A DNA stretch of 64,000 bases from NCBI GenBank assembly GCA_025526995.1, contig JAHLKG010000011.1:310001-374000 (forward strand), written 5' to 3'. The translations under genes and the position numbers were made by a program. The notes beneath the pieces are model-generated. The model did no database searches. It was not told the DNA's origin and saw nothing but the letters and a program-made list of their open reading frames with translations. The DNA is from Powellomyces hirtus. Lineage: Eukaryota > Chytridiomycota > Chytridiomycetes > Spizellomycetales > Powellomycetaceae. This document shows positions 9,322 through 21,985 of this stretch, piece by piece; positions within the stretch are counted from its first letter, which is position 1; each line of letters begins with the position of its first letter.

Positions 9322-9970
9322 ATGCTCACGACAGCGCACGCTAGGACAGCCCCGCCATTCCTGTCCTCGACCTTCTTACCAGCAGACCCTGCAGAGTGGT
9401 CGCCGCTACACGCCACTGCATGGGCGCACACTTTAGCGCTCCCAGAGTCGTTTCAAGATCACCTTTTGGACGCGAACGTGGACGGTGATGCGCTCGTGCA
9501 TCTGAGCGACAAGGAGGTAGAGCGGGTTGTTGAAGGCGAGGGAGAGAAGCAAAGATGTTTGCTGGCGTTGCAGTGTCTGAGATACGTCGGTGAGTGTCAA
9601 GGATAACGTATCGGTAATTGTGGAAAGCCCGCCTGGCTAACTGGCTGACTGACGAGCCTTTTTGTTTGGTGGGCATACTACAGGACCCCACGCCCAAATA
9701 TTTCACCATTACCAACAAAAAGCGCTGCTCTCAAGCATTGGAGAAACCGTGACTATTCAGCAATTGACAATTAGAAAGGACCTATCTACAATTTATGACC
9801 GGATAGTACAAGCCCTCCGCGAATTAACAACGCGGAGTGCGCCGACACACAACGATGTCGGCGGAGGCCAAGTGGGTTTCGGTGGTGACAGCTTCATGCA
9901 AGGAATGGTGGTTGGAGGTCTGATTGCGTGGTTCTTGTTGAGATGGGGTGGGGCCCGCAGTCGATGGTGA
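9322..9970 (+). CDS. SAM-domain protein with C-terminal membrane anchor
   Basis: Exons: join(9322..9589, 9684..9970), 184 aa, in phase; donor GTCG|GTGAGT, acceptor ACTACAG. Residues about 25-90 match a sterile alpha motif: a W-A/V helix (TAWAHTLALPESFQDHLL), the DGDALVHLSDKEVE core, and a final helix QRCLLALQCLRYVG. After a helical and Gly-rich linker a single hydrophobic segment (MVVGGLIAWFLLRW) ends seven residues before the stop, so the protein should be tail-anchored with the SAM domain in the cytosol. SAM domains mediate homo- or hetero-oligomerisation. I do not know an orthologue. ATG 9322 is the first ATG in frame. Confidence 0.75.
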
Positions 9971-11312
9971 ACGTAAGCGTTGCCCATCTGCTCCATCCCT
10001 GCGCAAAGTATACCCCACTCGATATGACTCCTCAACTGTGCCTTGCTGCGCTGCAGATTCGAGACTAGCAGACCATCCACCTACATGTACATATGCTACG
10101 GTTGCCATCTCTTCAGTTATCACATTGCCATCTTTTCGATTATCAAAATAGATATTTACATATCAGAAACAAAATTCGCACTTCTCACTTGCGAATGAGC
10201 GCAATTCAGGAAAGAACGTCTATCTCTGGTCCCATTCCCTTTCACACCAATTCAAGAGGTCGTAGGAATGTTATCAGCCGTTCGCAAACCACGCTTGCAT
10301 GTCTCGAAAGGTCATTCTGGTCACCAATTTGGACGAAATACTGGGTAGAATAGTTTCACGCAATCACAGACCGGAAATATTACGGTTTGAGATTGCATAC
10401 CTGTGGGACTTACATCGACATAAATTCGGAAGATCCGCATTATGATGTAATGTCCAACTTAGTAGTCACAAAAGACGACGTGTGCAATGTACATCCGCAG
10501 TGTACAAATCCCCGTGGCGGAGACGCCAGACTAAGCCACCCCAAAAATCGACCAGTACTTTAATGCACAGCTATCCGGTCAGTTTTGCCTGTCCTTTTAT
10601 TAGCCGTCAGCCCATACAATGTCTACTTCAAGTGTTCTGCCTGCCGGCTTCCTGGACCCTTATCGGCTTCGATCTTAAGTGCCAGCGGGGCTGTGGCGAT
10701 GTTGGCAGAGGAGAACGCAACAGCGGCTTAAGTTGCACGCCTTCGCAGACTGGCCGACCCCAAGCGGCTGATCGTGCATGGTCGCGATTCCAGCGATGAG
10801 GGGAGTCACATAACTTCAGGGTCTCGAACCTCGATTCAGGCTGCTGGGCGGCGCGATGCAAGGGAGGTCCGGAGGAGGAAAATGCCCAACCATCGAATCT
10901 CCCATTGCTCTTCTCATCTTTATGGATAGTCCGTGCGACTTCGATACACGGATCATCACAATCAAAAATATCTCCTCGTCTGCTCTTATCCTTGCAAATT
11001 TGTTTCATTTGACATGATCCTCCTTGTTCCCTCCCGATCAACCGCGGCAGTGCATTGCAAGCTCACGAAGCTACGTACGCCTCGCGCCAACGTGATGCTT
11101 GCTTGTATCACTGTGGGCATGTGCGTCTACAGAGCTGTGATGCTTGTCCTGCTACCAGTCTCCGGAGTGTAGAACTCGACCCATTTCCGATTAGCGTCTG
11201 CCTCAAGCCAGTCGTCGCCGTCTGCTGGGATAGGCGCACAGGTAGCCATTGTGGGGCACGGGTTCACACGGAGGTCTATCTAAAAGTCTAACCTCAAACC
11301 GGATAGATGTTC
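9971..11312. other. Intergenic, no gene recognised
   Basis: About 1.3 kb between the SAM gene and the end of the Maf gene. The longest frame (137 codons, minus strand, 10628-11041) shows no family motif and no clean intron borders. No repeats or tRNAs seen. Confidence 0.4.
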
Positions 11313-12151
11313 TTAGTTGGACACTTGCTCTATCAGCCGCTTCAGCAACACTAGGGGCATCCCGATGATTGAATCCTCATCACCTTCCCGAGCTCCCAAA
11401 TACGGAAACATAATCGCTATTGGAGCAAACAAGCGTTGTTTAGAAGCTGTATTTGTGACGACTAGAAAAATATGTTAGTGGAAGAATACGTACGATCATC
11501 GATCATGAACCCGCCGGCGCAATACATCACGTCTCTTTTTGCGATCAACGCGTCGATGATATGCGCCGGGAGAGGGAGGAAGTGTTGACGAGCGACATCG
11601 ACACCTTCGGCTACTGCTCCGGTTGATGTGTTGGCTGACGGAATAGCAAAGAAAGAAAAAGGTTATGAGAATCAAAAGAGAACAACGGTCGAGCTCACAC
11701 ACGTAATGCATCCTCCTCGGCTCCAAACTCACGCAGCCACTCGCCCGCCGAGTGGCAAATCAGGCATGCCATGGCAAGAAAGATACGTACTAACAACCAC
11801 CGCCGAGTGCGTTTCCGCGGGTTGGCTCTCGTACCCCTTCAGGTACCTTCTGCATTCCGCTTCATCCTTCGGTTTCTCCCTCATTTCCCCACCGCAGGAC
11901 ACAACTTGGTCACAAGTGACCACCAGCGCATTTCTGACGTCTTCTGCGCGATTCGCAAGCAGTGCAGCGGCTTTGGCGCGGGCAACGGCGAGGGCTGTTT
12001 CTGAGGGTGTCGACGTTGCAGTGCGGCCTGGGATGTTGTTTTTCTCGTCGATCGGAAACGTGAGGATGGTAAATGGGATGGATGCGGCAGTGAGGAGGTG
12101 GGCACGGTATTTGGAGGAGGAGCCAAGAATGAGTGGCGGATGGGAGGACAT
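11313..12151 (-). CDS. Maf-family nucleoside triphosphate pyrophosphatase
   Basis: Exons: complement(join(11313..11416, 11494..11634, 11791..12151)), 201 aa, in phase. Family blocks in order: PPLILGSSSKYRAHLL (the SSSxxR substrate motif), ID(E/P) then ETALAVARAKA, VVTCDQVV, REKPKDEAECRRYLKGY, VVVTNTSTGAVAEGVDVA, VMYCAGGFMIDDP and SIIGMPLVLLKRLIEQV. Maf proteins hydrolyse dTTP, UTP and modified nucleotides and so limit incorporation of non-canonical bases. Length matches the single-domain family (about 190-210 aa), so this is not the ASMTL fusion. The start codon lies only 76 bp from the start of the divergent transporter gene. Confidence 0.92.
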
Positions 12152-12227
12152 TGTTGTTGTGGCAAACTGTCAGACGCAACCGCGACTTGAGCTCAAGACT
12201 TCTCGTTGATATCGCCGACACTTGCTG
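12152..12227. promoter_or_regulatory. 76-bp divergent promoter gap, Maf / LrgA-LrgB
   Basis: Both start codons (12151 minus, 12228 plus) flank this gap. Transcription of at least one gene must therefore start very close to, or inside, the other. No TATA box is visible. Confidence 0.5.
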
Positions 12228-14258
12228 ATGTTGCGACAGCGGAGTTGCAGTCGTGGTCGTCTGCCCCATCCCACCACTGAGCCAACGCAAGATCAGATTC
12301 CCTCGCTGTCCAAGCGTATATACATTACTTTCCGACCCAGTCGCAAGGATCTGCTCAATGACTGGTTATTCATTCCATTGTTCACCACAACAATGCTTGT
12401 TTATGTATGGGCCGTGGACCGCATGGTGCAATCAAAAGTCCCCGCCAGCGTACGTTCGATTGTTACATATCCCTTTTCCACGGTGATCTCACCGTGCGTT
12501 GCAATTCAGGTTCTGTCCATGCTCATTCTGTTTTTCGCTCTCCTCTTGATTTCGCGACTTCCGCATGGTGCAGCCGCCATAGACAGAGTGCTTAAATGGA
12601 GTGACGGCGGAGTAGAATGGCTATTGAAATGGATGACCCTGATGTTTGCACCAGCAGTGGTCATTATTCCGGCCCAGGACCTGCTGAGTGGACGAGAAAT
12701 AGGGAGGGTCATAGGTGGTTTTGGTATGTTCTGTCTTTCATGATTCTCGGAAGAGCCGTCAGGCCATGCCTTAAAGGAACCGTACTGATGGCCATATATA
12801 GTGATTGGACTCTGTGTGTTCTTTCCGTTATCGCTATGGAGCGCCCGAGGTCTTCAATACGTGTTCCAGGTCAAGGGCCACGAAAGTCCGACGCTGCACG
12901 AGTCATTGCCAGCTCAATCCGAACTGGGCGCCGATGACGTCTCTATGCGCTCTGATCCAAGCAGCATCAAATCGTCCGAAAAGGCACACACATCACCCCC
13001 CACCAAGCCTGTCCCGGGAGTCTCGGGACTTTTCCGAATTCCCATCCACCCTTTTACGCTTATCATTTTCTCGGCACTGTTCGGCCCGAGTCTCGTCATT
13101 GCATTCACATCAGACATTCTCCAACCCGTCCACCTATGCATCACCATCCTCGCTTACTACATTGGCCTTGCTATGCCGCGGCAAGCCAAAATTTTACTCC
13201 ATCCGCTGCTGACATGCGGGTTCCTTACAATCATGGGTCTATGGGCGATCGCAGGCTTGCAGGGCCATAGTTTGAAGTCCGGTGAGAAGATGGAATGCGG
13301 AGAAGGACCTTACAATTGCATCCATCCTCACATTTGCCCCAGCTATAAATTCCTATTCTAGGACAGCCAAGTCTACAAAGATCTTGACTGCCATGGCCGC
13401 GCAGCGTCCCGTGCCTGAGCCGGGAGCGGGAGACGTTCTGTACAGTCTGCTGGATGCGGCTGTTGCGGCGTTGGCGGTGCGGATGTACAAGCAGCGACAA
13501 CTGCTGCGTGAATACGTAAGAAATACATTCATTCGGGGGGCACAACAACACCAAGCTGCTGTTCCAGATTTCACGCGCTCACGCTTTCTTTTGCCAGGCC
13601 GCGACAATCCTAACTGCCGTGGCTTCGTTGTCTATTGTATCGCTTTTCTTTCATGTGGGGATAAGTAAAGCATTTGGAATGGATGCTTCCAACAGCTTGG
13701 CAATGGGACCGAGGTAGATAACCGACCGACACAGCTTATCACCCATCGGCCCTGATCTACAACGCGCGCACGCAGATTCGTGACCACTCCGCTAGCTCTT
13801 CAGATATTCGACTCGGTCCTGACTGAAGCAAATACGAGTCTGGGCGTCGTCATGATCCTTGTTTCTGGCGTGATCGGGGACGTCGTAGGCCTCAAATTGG
13901 CAAAAGTTGTGGGGTTTGCGAAAGGTAGGCATTCTTCTACAATGTCAACTGGAGCCTGCAGAGCTTATCAACACGATGTCTTTCCTTCCCCTCAACAAGA
14001 TGACAATATATCCCTCGGAGTCACCATTGGTATTACAAGCCATGCTGTCGGAACAGGTCAGTTCACGCCTCTGGGACATGTGTGTTAAAAAGTACAATAA
14101 TTCATGCTCATTATGCTTTTTCTCTAGCTGGTCTACTCCAACGAAACCCAGCTGCGGCCGCCGTGTCATCATTGACCTTTGTGCTTTTCGCAACCGCTTC
14201 CGTTATATGGACCTCCATCCCGCCTATTGCAGATGCTCTGCGAACTATCGCCCGCTAA
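12228..14258 (+). CDS. LrgA/LrgB (CidA/CidB, PLGG1)-type membrane protein
   Basis: Seven exons: join(12228..12723, 12802..13281, 13343..13515, 13598..13713, 13776..13924, 14000..14056, 14128..14258), 533 aa, every junction in phase. The N-terminal half has several hydrophobic segments and a charged loop at about residues 205-260, as in LrgA/CidA. The C-terminal half is LrgB: FSALFGPSLVIAF, SLAMGPRFVTTPLALQIFD, GVVMILVSGVIGDVVG, the GITSHAVGT signature and a final long helix. Bacterial CidA/LrgA and CidB/LrgB are separate; plant plastid PLGG1 is the fusion and exports glycolate and glycerate. Fungal proteins of this fused form are known, with no firmly established substrate. ATG 12228 is the first in frame. 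Confidence 0.9.
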
Positions 14259-14422
14259 TTTGTCTGGGGTGGATCAAGCTGGTTCTGGCACAATCATTTC
14301 GCGAAAGCAGTGAGGACATTGGAAAAGACTCGAAGAGCAGAAGCAGATAGGACAATGATATTGAACATAATCTATAAATGAATAATGATTCATGATACAT
14401 CAATGCTGTCACGCCATCCTCC
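14259..14422. terminator. Convergent 3' ends, transporter / large protein
   Basis: A 164-bp gap lies between two convergent stop codons. It holds AATA/AATAAT-type A-rich sequences that could serve as polyadenylation signals for both genes. Confidence 0.4.
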
Positions 14423-17400
14423 TCATCGTTCATCCTTTCCCGCCAGAATAGCAAAGAGTTTGCTTCCTCCGGCGATGTTCGCATCTTTCAAAGCTCTTAA
14501 TGCTGCGTCCAAAGTCAATCGCTTAGGGCTACACATGTCCACGAGCTGGTCCGCGACCACACCGTCTCTGTTTAACAAAGAATTCGCAATACTGACGCGT
14601 CTCGAGCTCCCAGGTCTATCCGCACCACCAATAGACAATCTGCCACCATCACCGCCACCCAAGCCGGCCGCATAACTCACACGTCGCGATCCGGCTGATT
14701 TGACCACACCTGATCCTGGAGTGGGACAGGCGGGATCAGCCGTAACCGACATTGCAAAACTTGCGCGGCGGGAGGATTTCATCGGTGCGCTACGGAGACT
14801 GGTTTTGCGCTCGATGGTGGTGGTATTATTGCTTGACAGTTCTTGATCCTTTGTGCGTCGTGTTGAACTGGCGGATGCCGGTGTGCTTCTCGAGCCTGTC
14901 CGCTTCCCATCTCTGGTCGTAGATGGCGCCCCTGCAGCAGCAGCGGAACTTGCGCGGGCGATGGAGCTGCGTTTGGAACCCGCTGAAACAATAGAAGTTC
15001 GCTTCGCGCTGGTGCTCGTGGGGCCCGGCAACATTGAGTACGAGATATTCGGCGACAGTTCCTTCACTATCTCAACGGGTGGTGGCGGGGTAGGTGCCCG
15101 TGGGAAAGCGAACCCTTCTTCACCCTCCAGCGGTGCCCCGACTGTCATACCGCCATCCCCGGCTTTGACCAACAAGTTGACCCATGATGGCCACGTTGCT
15201 TTCACCACCTCATATCTCGCCACATACTCCTCCCACTGCGCAAGCCGCGCCATCACCTCCTCGTTCGGATTTGAAAGCATCGCAGCCATAGCAGCAGCCG
15301 CATTCAGCCGCCTCCTCGTAACTGTTTTCACGCGGTGGAGCACCGGATTTAATGATGTTTTATACGCCAGCAAATCCTCCGTGGACGACGTAGGCGTTGA
15401 CGAAGCGGAACGGATCGGCGGCTCTCTTGTTGTGGCGCCCACGGACCGTATGTGCGCTGCGTCATCCACGCGCTCCATCTGCCGCATCGCGAGGGTTGCG
15501 TTTCGGGACGTGCGTTTGAGTTGCAGGATGCGGAGATATTGTGCGCGCACGCGTTTGCCGCGATACATTCTAAAAAGGCACGCACATGACAATGAGAATG
15601 ATGTCGATATAAAAAGTGAGTCCGTGGAAGAGATGTGATGGGCGGAGATGGGTGCGTTGGTATTCACCTTTGCACGAGATAGATCATGTCCATGTAGAGC
15701 CGGTACTGCACGCGTTGCCTATGTGCGCGCATTTTCCTTCAAATCGCACTTTAAGTCAACAAGAAAATTGAGAAGAAAAACACAAAACAGTCCTCCTCGC
15801 TTACCTCTGCATCAGTTCAACTATTTTATGGTACCGCAACATGGAGCGTGCAGCAGCATCCACTTCACCGCTCGGTCGTTGCGGCAACACCGCCACCACT
15901 TCCTGATCAATAGGCACAACCGTATCGTCCATATTGTCAGCTTCTTCGGGATGCATCGATGATGTCCTGCGTGACGCTATGGATGAGATGCGTCCACTGG
16001 TCGGCCGGGTAGCCGTCGCACCGCTGCCATCGACATCTCCGCTGTCGCCGAGTTCGTCGCCGCAGGTATAGGCATCGGTGGTGAATGCGCTGCTTCGCCG
16101 ACTTGCGGACAGCTCGCGTTGTGATTTACGTTTTGCGGATTTGGCGCGGCGCTTTTTGCGGCGGGTTTTGGTGGCCTTTTTCGGTGTGGTGGTAGTGGTC
16201 GTAAGGTTTGATGGGTCGGGTGGTTGTTTGGACGCTGATTCGTCATCGGGTCCGGATTCGCAGGTTGTGGGGTCGGCATCGGGGTGATCTGCTGATGGCG
16301 GTGGTGGTGAAGGAGGTTTGACCGAGGGACTTACAATACTCGGCAATTTCTCATCCTCGCTCACCGCCTGCTGCTGCTGCTGCTGCTGCTGCTTTCCAAG
16401 CAATTCATCCCTCCTGATATTCTGCACAAACCATCCCTCCGTCAACAGCTCCGGCAACCTCGGAGCATTCTCCTTGATCGTGTCTCTGATGACATTGATC
16501 GGCGACGCCGCTCTGCTCCCAGCGTATCTTCCCACAAATTCCGCGTCCAATTCATCCGTGTCACCTAAGTATTCCGGCGAGACTTTTCCGCCGTCGTTGG
16601 TGCGCCACCCGTGCGATATGGCGGTGAGAGTCAGAGTGCGGTGGTTGGCGGAGGGGAGACGCGTGCCGGGGCGGTCTGCCGAGAGGAGCCGATTGCTGGT
16701 GGGTTCGGGGGTCGCTGGACGAGGGTCTGTGTCGTTGACTTCGATCGGGGTGGGAACAACTCGGCGGATTGTGGGGTTGGGCGGTGGAGGTGATCGTGGG
16801 TATATGGGTTCGGGAGACTCCTATTGGGAAGCGTTAGAAGAAAATAACGAGGCACAGTGATCTAAGCCAAAACTGGGACAGCGTCGCACTTACCCCACCA
16901 CCGGAATTCTCGAATCCCATTCGCAGCTCCGCAATCTCAGCATAGATCGCACTCAAAGCGTTGCGGTCACATCCACGTTCCTTCATCGCGATACCCATTA
17001 GCTTGTCAATAGCGCCCGCGATGGAGGTGTGCTTCGGCTGAGTGCGCAAAGCAGAGTGGAGAGGCACGCGATTCTGGAGAGACCAAACGGAAACGGGTGG
17101 CCGTGGAATCGGCGGCGCCGCTGTGGTGTTTATAACGGCGGGTTGGGATTGGTGAGCGATGTAGAAAGTGTTGGGTACGGAGTTAGTAGTGGGTGCGGTT
17201 GACGGAGGGGGCGGTGGTCCAGGCTTGGGTGGTGCGGGGGAAAGTGCTGGCGTTTTTCGGTCCTTCTTCGGTGTTGTGATGTCAGGCTTTGTTTCGGAAG
17301 GTGCAACGGGAGGAGGAGATAGAGGCGAAGCAGCTTCCTTCGGGGCTTCAAGCATCACGGGCAAAAGAGGTGGTTGTGGTGGAGGCAGTGTGAGTGGTGG

Positions 17401-20400
17401 CACGGGCGGAGAGGCAGGTTTTGTTTCTACCTGGGTCTCTACAATTCTCGGTATTTTGACGCACAGCGAGTCTAAACCGGGCCCCTCCGCCCCATGTGGT
17501 ATGAGGTTTTTACCCGATTCTGAATCCATGCCAGGAGTTCTCGCTGTCCTCCCATCCGAAATTCCTCCCTCATTCGTCTGACTTATCACGCTGGCGACAG
17601 TGTTGGCCGCCAACTTGATCAACACATCCCGGTCCAGGTGCGGGTCAGGCGTGGGAACGATTCGATGAGCCCAGACAAGATCCGTCAAGGCCTCCGCAGT
17701 TGATGGTCCGGTGGCGGAAAGCGATGTATCCCAAAGATGGTCGTACTGCTGGTTCACGTCGACGACGGAGATTTCGTGGCGCACGGGTGGGGCAAGGAGA
17801 GGCTCGTAGTCCGCGCAGGACCATGTGCCCGGGATGTGGCACCCACCGCCGCCGCCGCTGCGTCGGGGAAGAGACGACAGTGAGGATTTATAGGAGATGC
17901 TGGTAACGGCTTCGCGGATGAGTTGGGAGACGACCGCGGCGGACGTGCATCGTTTCGGTTCCTCTTTGCTGGTCGGCCGGTTGTGACTGATGTTGTTGTT
18001 GTTGTTGTCACGCAGCTGCTGGGATTGCTGCGTCGACGGTCGTGTGTTTTGAGTGCTATTTACATCTCTGAGCGACGAATGCGGGCGGACCGGTGGCCGA
18101 ATGAGTTCCGCGTTCGGGCATCCGCGCATTTCAAACATTTGGGACCGGAGCGGTTGTCGGATGGTGGTTTCATTTCGACCAGCGGGGCTAGACCATGTTC
18201 GTGGTCGTGGAGGTTGTGATTTTAGGTCTTTTTCGCCGTTTTTGCCGATTTTGGATTGCACCCATGCCAGGGCGGGCACACCACGTGTGGGGCGAACGTA
18301 GGATGTGCTGGGGCGGTATTTGATTGCCATATCCGCCCATTGATCTGTCGCATCAACAGTGCCAGCAGCTCCAGCAAGGGTATGATCCGCGCCTCGGTTG
18401 TCATCCGGATCCGATTCTTCAAGGGGTGTTCTGGGACGCTGAGCGAGCATGTCGTAGTATTCGAGTTTGCGGGTGGTGTAGTAGTCATCGTCCCACGGTT
18501 GCGGGGTCGATGGGGTTGGGGATGGCCATCGGAGGTCGTCGTTGTTGTGGGTGTCGTCAGGGATGTATTCTTTGACTCTTGGGATGAGAAATTGGGTAGA
18601 GTGATCGGAGCTCATTGCTCGGGTGGCCGGTGGGCCGTGGTGAATCCATTTGACGGTAAGGACGTTGGCGTCCTCGGCGATGGTGGAGTCGAGGTACGGC
18701 TCGGGTGGTTCCTGAGCCTTGTTGTCGGAACGAATGGCCAGAATATTTTCTTCAGGGGAGAACAAACGGCGATGCGAGGTATTTGCGGATTGCGGGACGC
18801 TCGATATAGCTGTGTCTTCATTGAAGGCAACGCGGCGCGGTTTGAATGGGCTGATGTCGACGGTTTTAGGGCGGCGCGCCGCTTGCTGTAGAAGGCTGGT
18901 TTGATGGGCGTGCGGGGTGCTGCTGCTGCTGCTGGCATCGCTTGTCGCGGGGCGTTCGTGATCTTGGTGATGCTGTCGTCGATGTGGAGGTGATGATGGT
19001 GTGATTTGGACGTCGGTGACATCTAATGTCAGGAACGTTGTAGTCCGCCGTTCTGACAGTGCTCCAGATAGGGTTGGCACTCTGGTCAGAAACGTGCCGC
19101 TTGTTGATTCCACAAGCGCTTCTTGTAGCCCTCTTGATTCATGATTCCCTGCGACGTCCAATTGCGGTTTTGATGTAGATGCTCCTCCCGCTCCATGCGT
19201 CGTCTCGATTGTGGTGCTTACGGTCGGAAGGGCAGTAAACGCTGATTGATCCAGCGACGCCGAACGCGCTTCCGATATTCGCTCAGCGCCGGTCTGCTCC
19301 CTTTGAGCCTGCCGTGGATCATCGCTCCTTTCGGTCTTTTCCGTGGTTGGCCCAGCCACATTGTCGGAATCTCCGGGTTTGCCAGTACCATCTTACAAAA
19401 ACGGAAAAATAGAGGATTATTTGCCCAGAACTTCTTCCATGGAATTGGAAGATCCTAGCTACACACACCTGTCTGCTGCCGCGCTACAGGCGGCTCAGGT
19501 TGGCCATCTGTATTTCTGTCCGTCTTACGCTGCGGAGTCGCGGCCCAAAGATCTGCCTTCACTAGCCCAATATGGTGTGAGACGTTACATCGCCAAAAAC
19601 GCAGTCACCGCTTGTTGGAAATACCTGGGTCTGATCAGCCTGCGCAGAGGATGCTGGGGATTCAGTGTCCGGTGGTAGCTCGTACACGACAATGTGTTCC
19701 GGCTGGGTGCTTGGTCCGTTATTGAGCACTATTCCAGAATGTAACTTCATCATCGGATCGTTGGACGTCTTGTTGCGTTGAAGATTCTGCTGTGCATCGG
19801 GTGGAGATGCGATTGACAATGTCGCGTCTTCCGCAGCTATTGTTGGCGGAGGAATATCTATCTGCCGAATCTGATGGTCGGGGGTCTGTCCACTGCTTCT
19901 GATACCATCGAAATCAGGCCACTTGGGCCGCCACTCTGCAAGTCTAGCATTGTCGTGAAAAGAAAGCCAAGAGTTAGGCAGGCAGCAATGGGGACGCGTG
20001 AAGAGGCAACCATACCTTTGATGTGAGCGAGAGATATCCGCCAGTGCGATGTCAGCTTCACGCAATGACCCCTGAATGCTGTTTACTGATGTTACAAGTT
20101 GTTGGATGGGGATGAGAGTTGCCACGGTAGAGGATCTTGCTGGCGGTAGTGATGGTGTGCTGACGATTGATGGCTCGGGAACCACGGGTGCTCGTTTGGC
20201 ATTAGTCTGTTCTACCGAGTCGGCGACGGCAACGGTCACCAATTCGCCAGATTTTGGCACTTCCCCAACTGGCTCGCTGGTCCGCCGCAGCGGTGGTGGT
20301 TCCGCCACCTCCTTCTTCTTTCGTTTGTGTTTCTGTTTCCCAACGACAACGATCTTTGATCTTGCCTCATCTTCCGCAGCCACAAACGGTTTGCGTTCAT

Positions 20401-20635
20401 TCAAATTCCTACTGGAATGGGTTGGTGTTCCGCGTTTCCGAGGCGAGAGCTCCTTGCTGCGCGAATTCCAGGTGGAAAGGATAGATTCCTGCGATCTTGT
20501 TGACAGGTTGTTCAAAGCGTTGAGAGAGCCGACAGGTGTTGTTCTGGTCGAGTGGTAACCTCGCCATTCTCGGCCGTGGGTTGTTGTGCTCAACGTAACG
20601 CTTTCGAGCTTGCTGCCTTGTATACCACCCTGCAT
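14423..20635 (-). CDS. Large low-complexity protein, function unknown (possibly two genes)
   Basis: Proposed exons: complement(join(14423..15569, 15805..16820, 16894..19391, 19609..19943, 20016..20635)), 1871 aa, in phase. Introns ending at 15570 (donor GCAGAG|GTAAGC), 16821 (GGTGGG|GTAAGT) and 19944 (CAAAG|GTATGG) are convincing. The junction joining 19609 to 19391 (donor AGCG|GTGACT, acceptor TTTGTAAG) is weak, so the N-terminal ~318 residues may be a separate gene ending at 19562. The 2.5-kb exon has no ATG near its 5' end in frame, which argues for the join. Composition is Ser/Thr/Pro/Arg-rich with an eight-glutamine run (about 16366-16391), a Lys/Arg-rich RRKKRRAKSAKRKS stretch and an IQ-like basic helix (MYRGKRVRAQYLRILQLKR) near the C-terminus. 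Many R-R-x-S sites occur. No domain is recognised; a scaffold role is a guess. Confidence 0.6.
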
Positions 20636-21985
20636 CCTTTGGGTAATTCCTGTCACTATTAGTCGCTGCAGCCCTTGTTGCAAACACGAAGTGTGTGACC
20701 GCAAAGGATGGGTTGGAACGGGGATGCGGAGATCCCAAGCGATTGCTTACGCGCATCGTACCGCGACTTAAGCGTAAGTCAAAGAATCGCCTCGCACGAA
20801 CGCTAGTTTCCAACGCGGACGTGACAATGCACTGCCGTATAAACTTGAAGAAGAGTTCTAACGGCAAGATGATCTATCCGAACAGGGGTTACTATCTCGC
20901 CATTTTGCGTGAAGATGCCTGCGCGCTGATCGGCACCGCGAGAATGCCAATTGTACAGTGGTGCGAGCATGCCCGGTCTTGTTTCAAATTATTTATGCTT
21001 TGATTGCTGTGTGTAGCATGTCCACATCCATGCACTTGCACGATCATCTCGCGCAATGCTTGCCAGCATGGGAATCGTGAAACGTTCCCACGTCCTTTAT
21101 TGCTGGAAGCGAAAGGCAGGCAATCTGCCAGTGACTGAGGATGCCTTGCTGCATTTGCACCACCCCCTCCCTCCCTTCCATGTCACCTCGTAGCACTGCA
21201 CTGGTCTCTCGCACAGCCATGCAAAAGACCTTCGCCAGGCGTTGTCGAATTCCACAGCAGCCGAATCCCCAACTTACTCACACTTTGGACCACGTGACAC
21301 GGAGACCTCCCTCCATGACGCCTCTTTTAGTCACTCCCCACACATGTGAGAGCTGAGGTGACTCCCTATGTCGTGTGGATCGCAATCTGAGAGCAACGGC
21401 CCTGTTAGTTCGTTTGAATGATTGCCTCTTTTGTCTTCGTCGAATCAAAACGTTCAACTGAAGGGCCGAGTTGGGAGTGCGGGTGTGGCGCAGAGCTCAG
21501 GCTGACTCAGCAGACGAGTGTGCGTTAAAGTTCCATACCGCGGTACCGGTTTCGGCTTTTCCTCTCGTTTTCGCGCAGCAGGCGACGTAAGTGTGAAATG
21601 CAGGTGTGAAATTTGATTTGTTTTTTTCTTATCCCCAGTTCAGTCGAGTAGACTTGACAACTTTTTTGTATCGATAGGAGACTCGGACTGGGGAATTCGG
21701 ATGGAAAGTGAGGGCCCAGTTCGGGGGGCTGCGCGCTTTGCCTGGTCGCTTTTTGTCCTTTTGCCTGCTTGGTGACGCCAATTTGCGAGACTGACAGCTG
21801 CACAACAAACCCTCCCGTCAGTCCGCTGACACATGCAACAGAACACCAAGACACTTGCATTCGTGTCCCAAAACAGTTGATTAACAAAACATCCCTCTCC
21901 CGCCCCCACAACTAGTAGGACCCTGTCCCGCCTTCGCCCCTCACACTTCACACCGATCACTTCATCGCACACTCGTCGAAATAGA
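20636..21985. other. Intergenic between divergent genes
   Basis: About 1.35 kb holding the promoters of the large minus-strand gene and of the PH-domain gene. No further gene is recognised. A pyrimidine-rich stretch near 21880-21960 precedes the PH gene start. Confidence 0.4.

Noticed and set aside
14853..15638. 261-codon plus-strand frame
   Set aside because: It is a shadow of the Ser/Arg/Ala-rich C-terminal exon on the minus strand.
20076..20558. 160-codon plus-strand frame
   Set aside because: It is opposite a coding exon of the large minus-strand gene and has no independent support.
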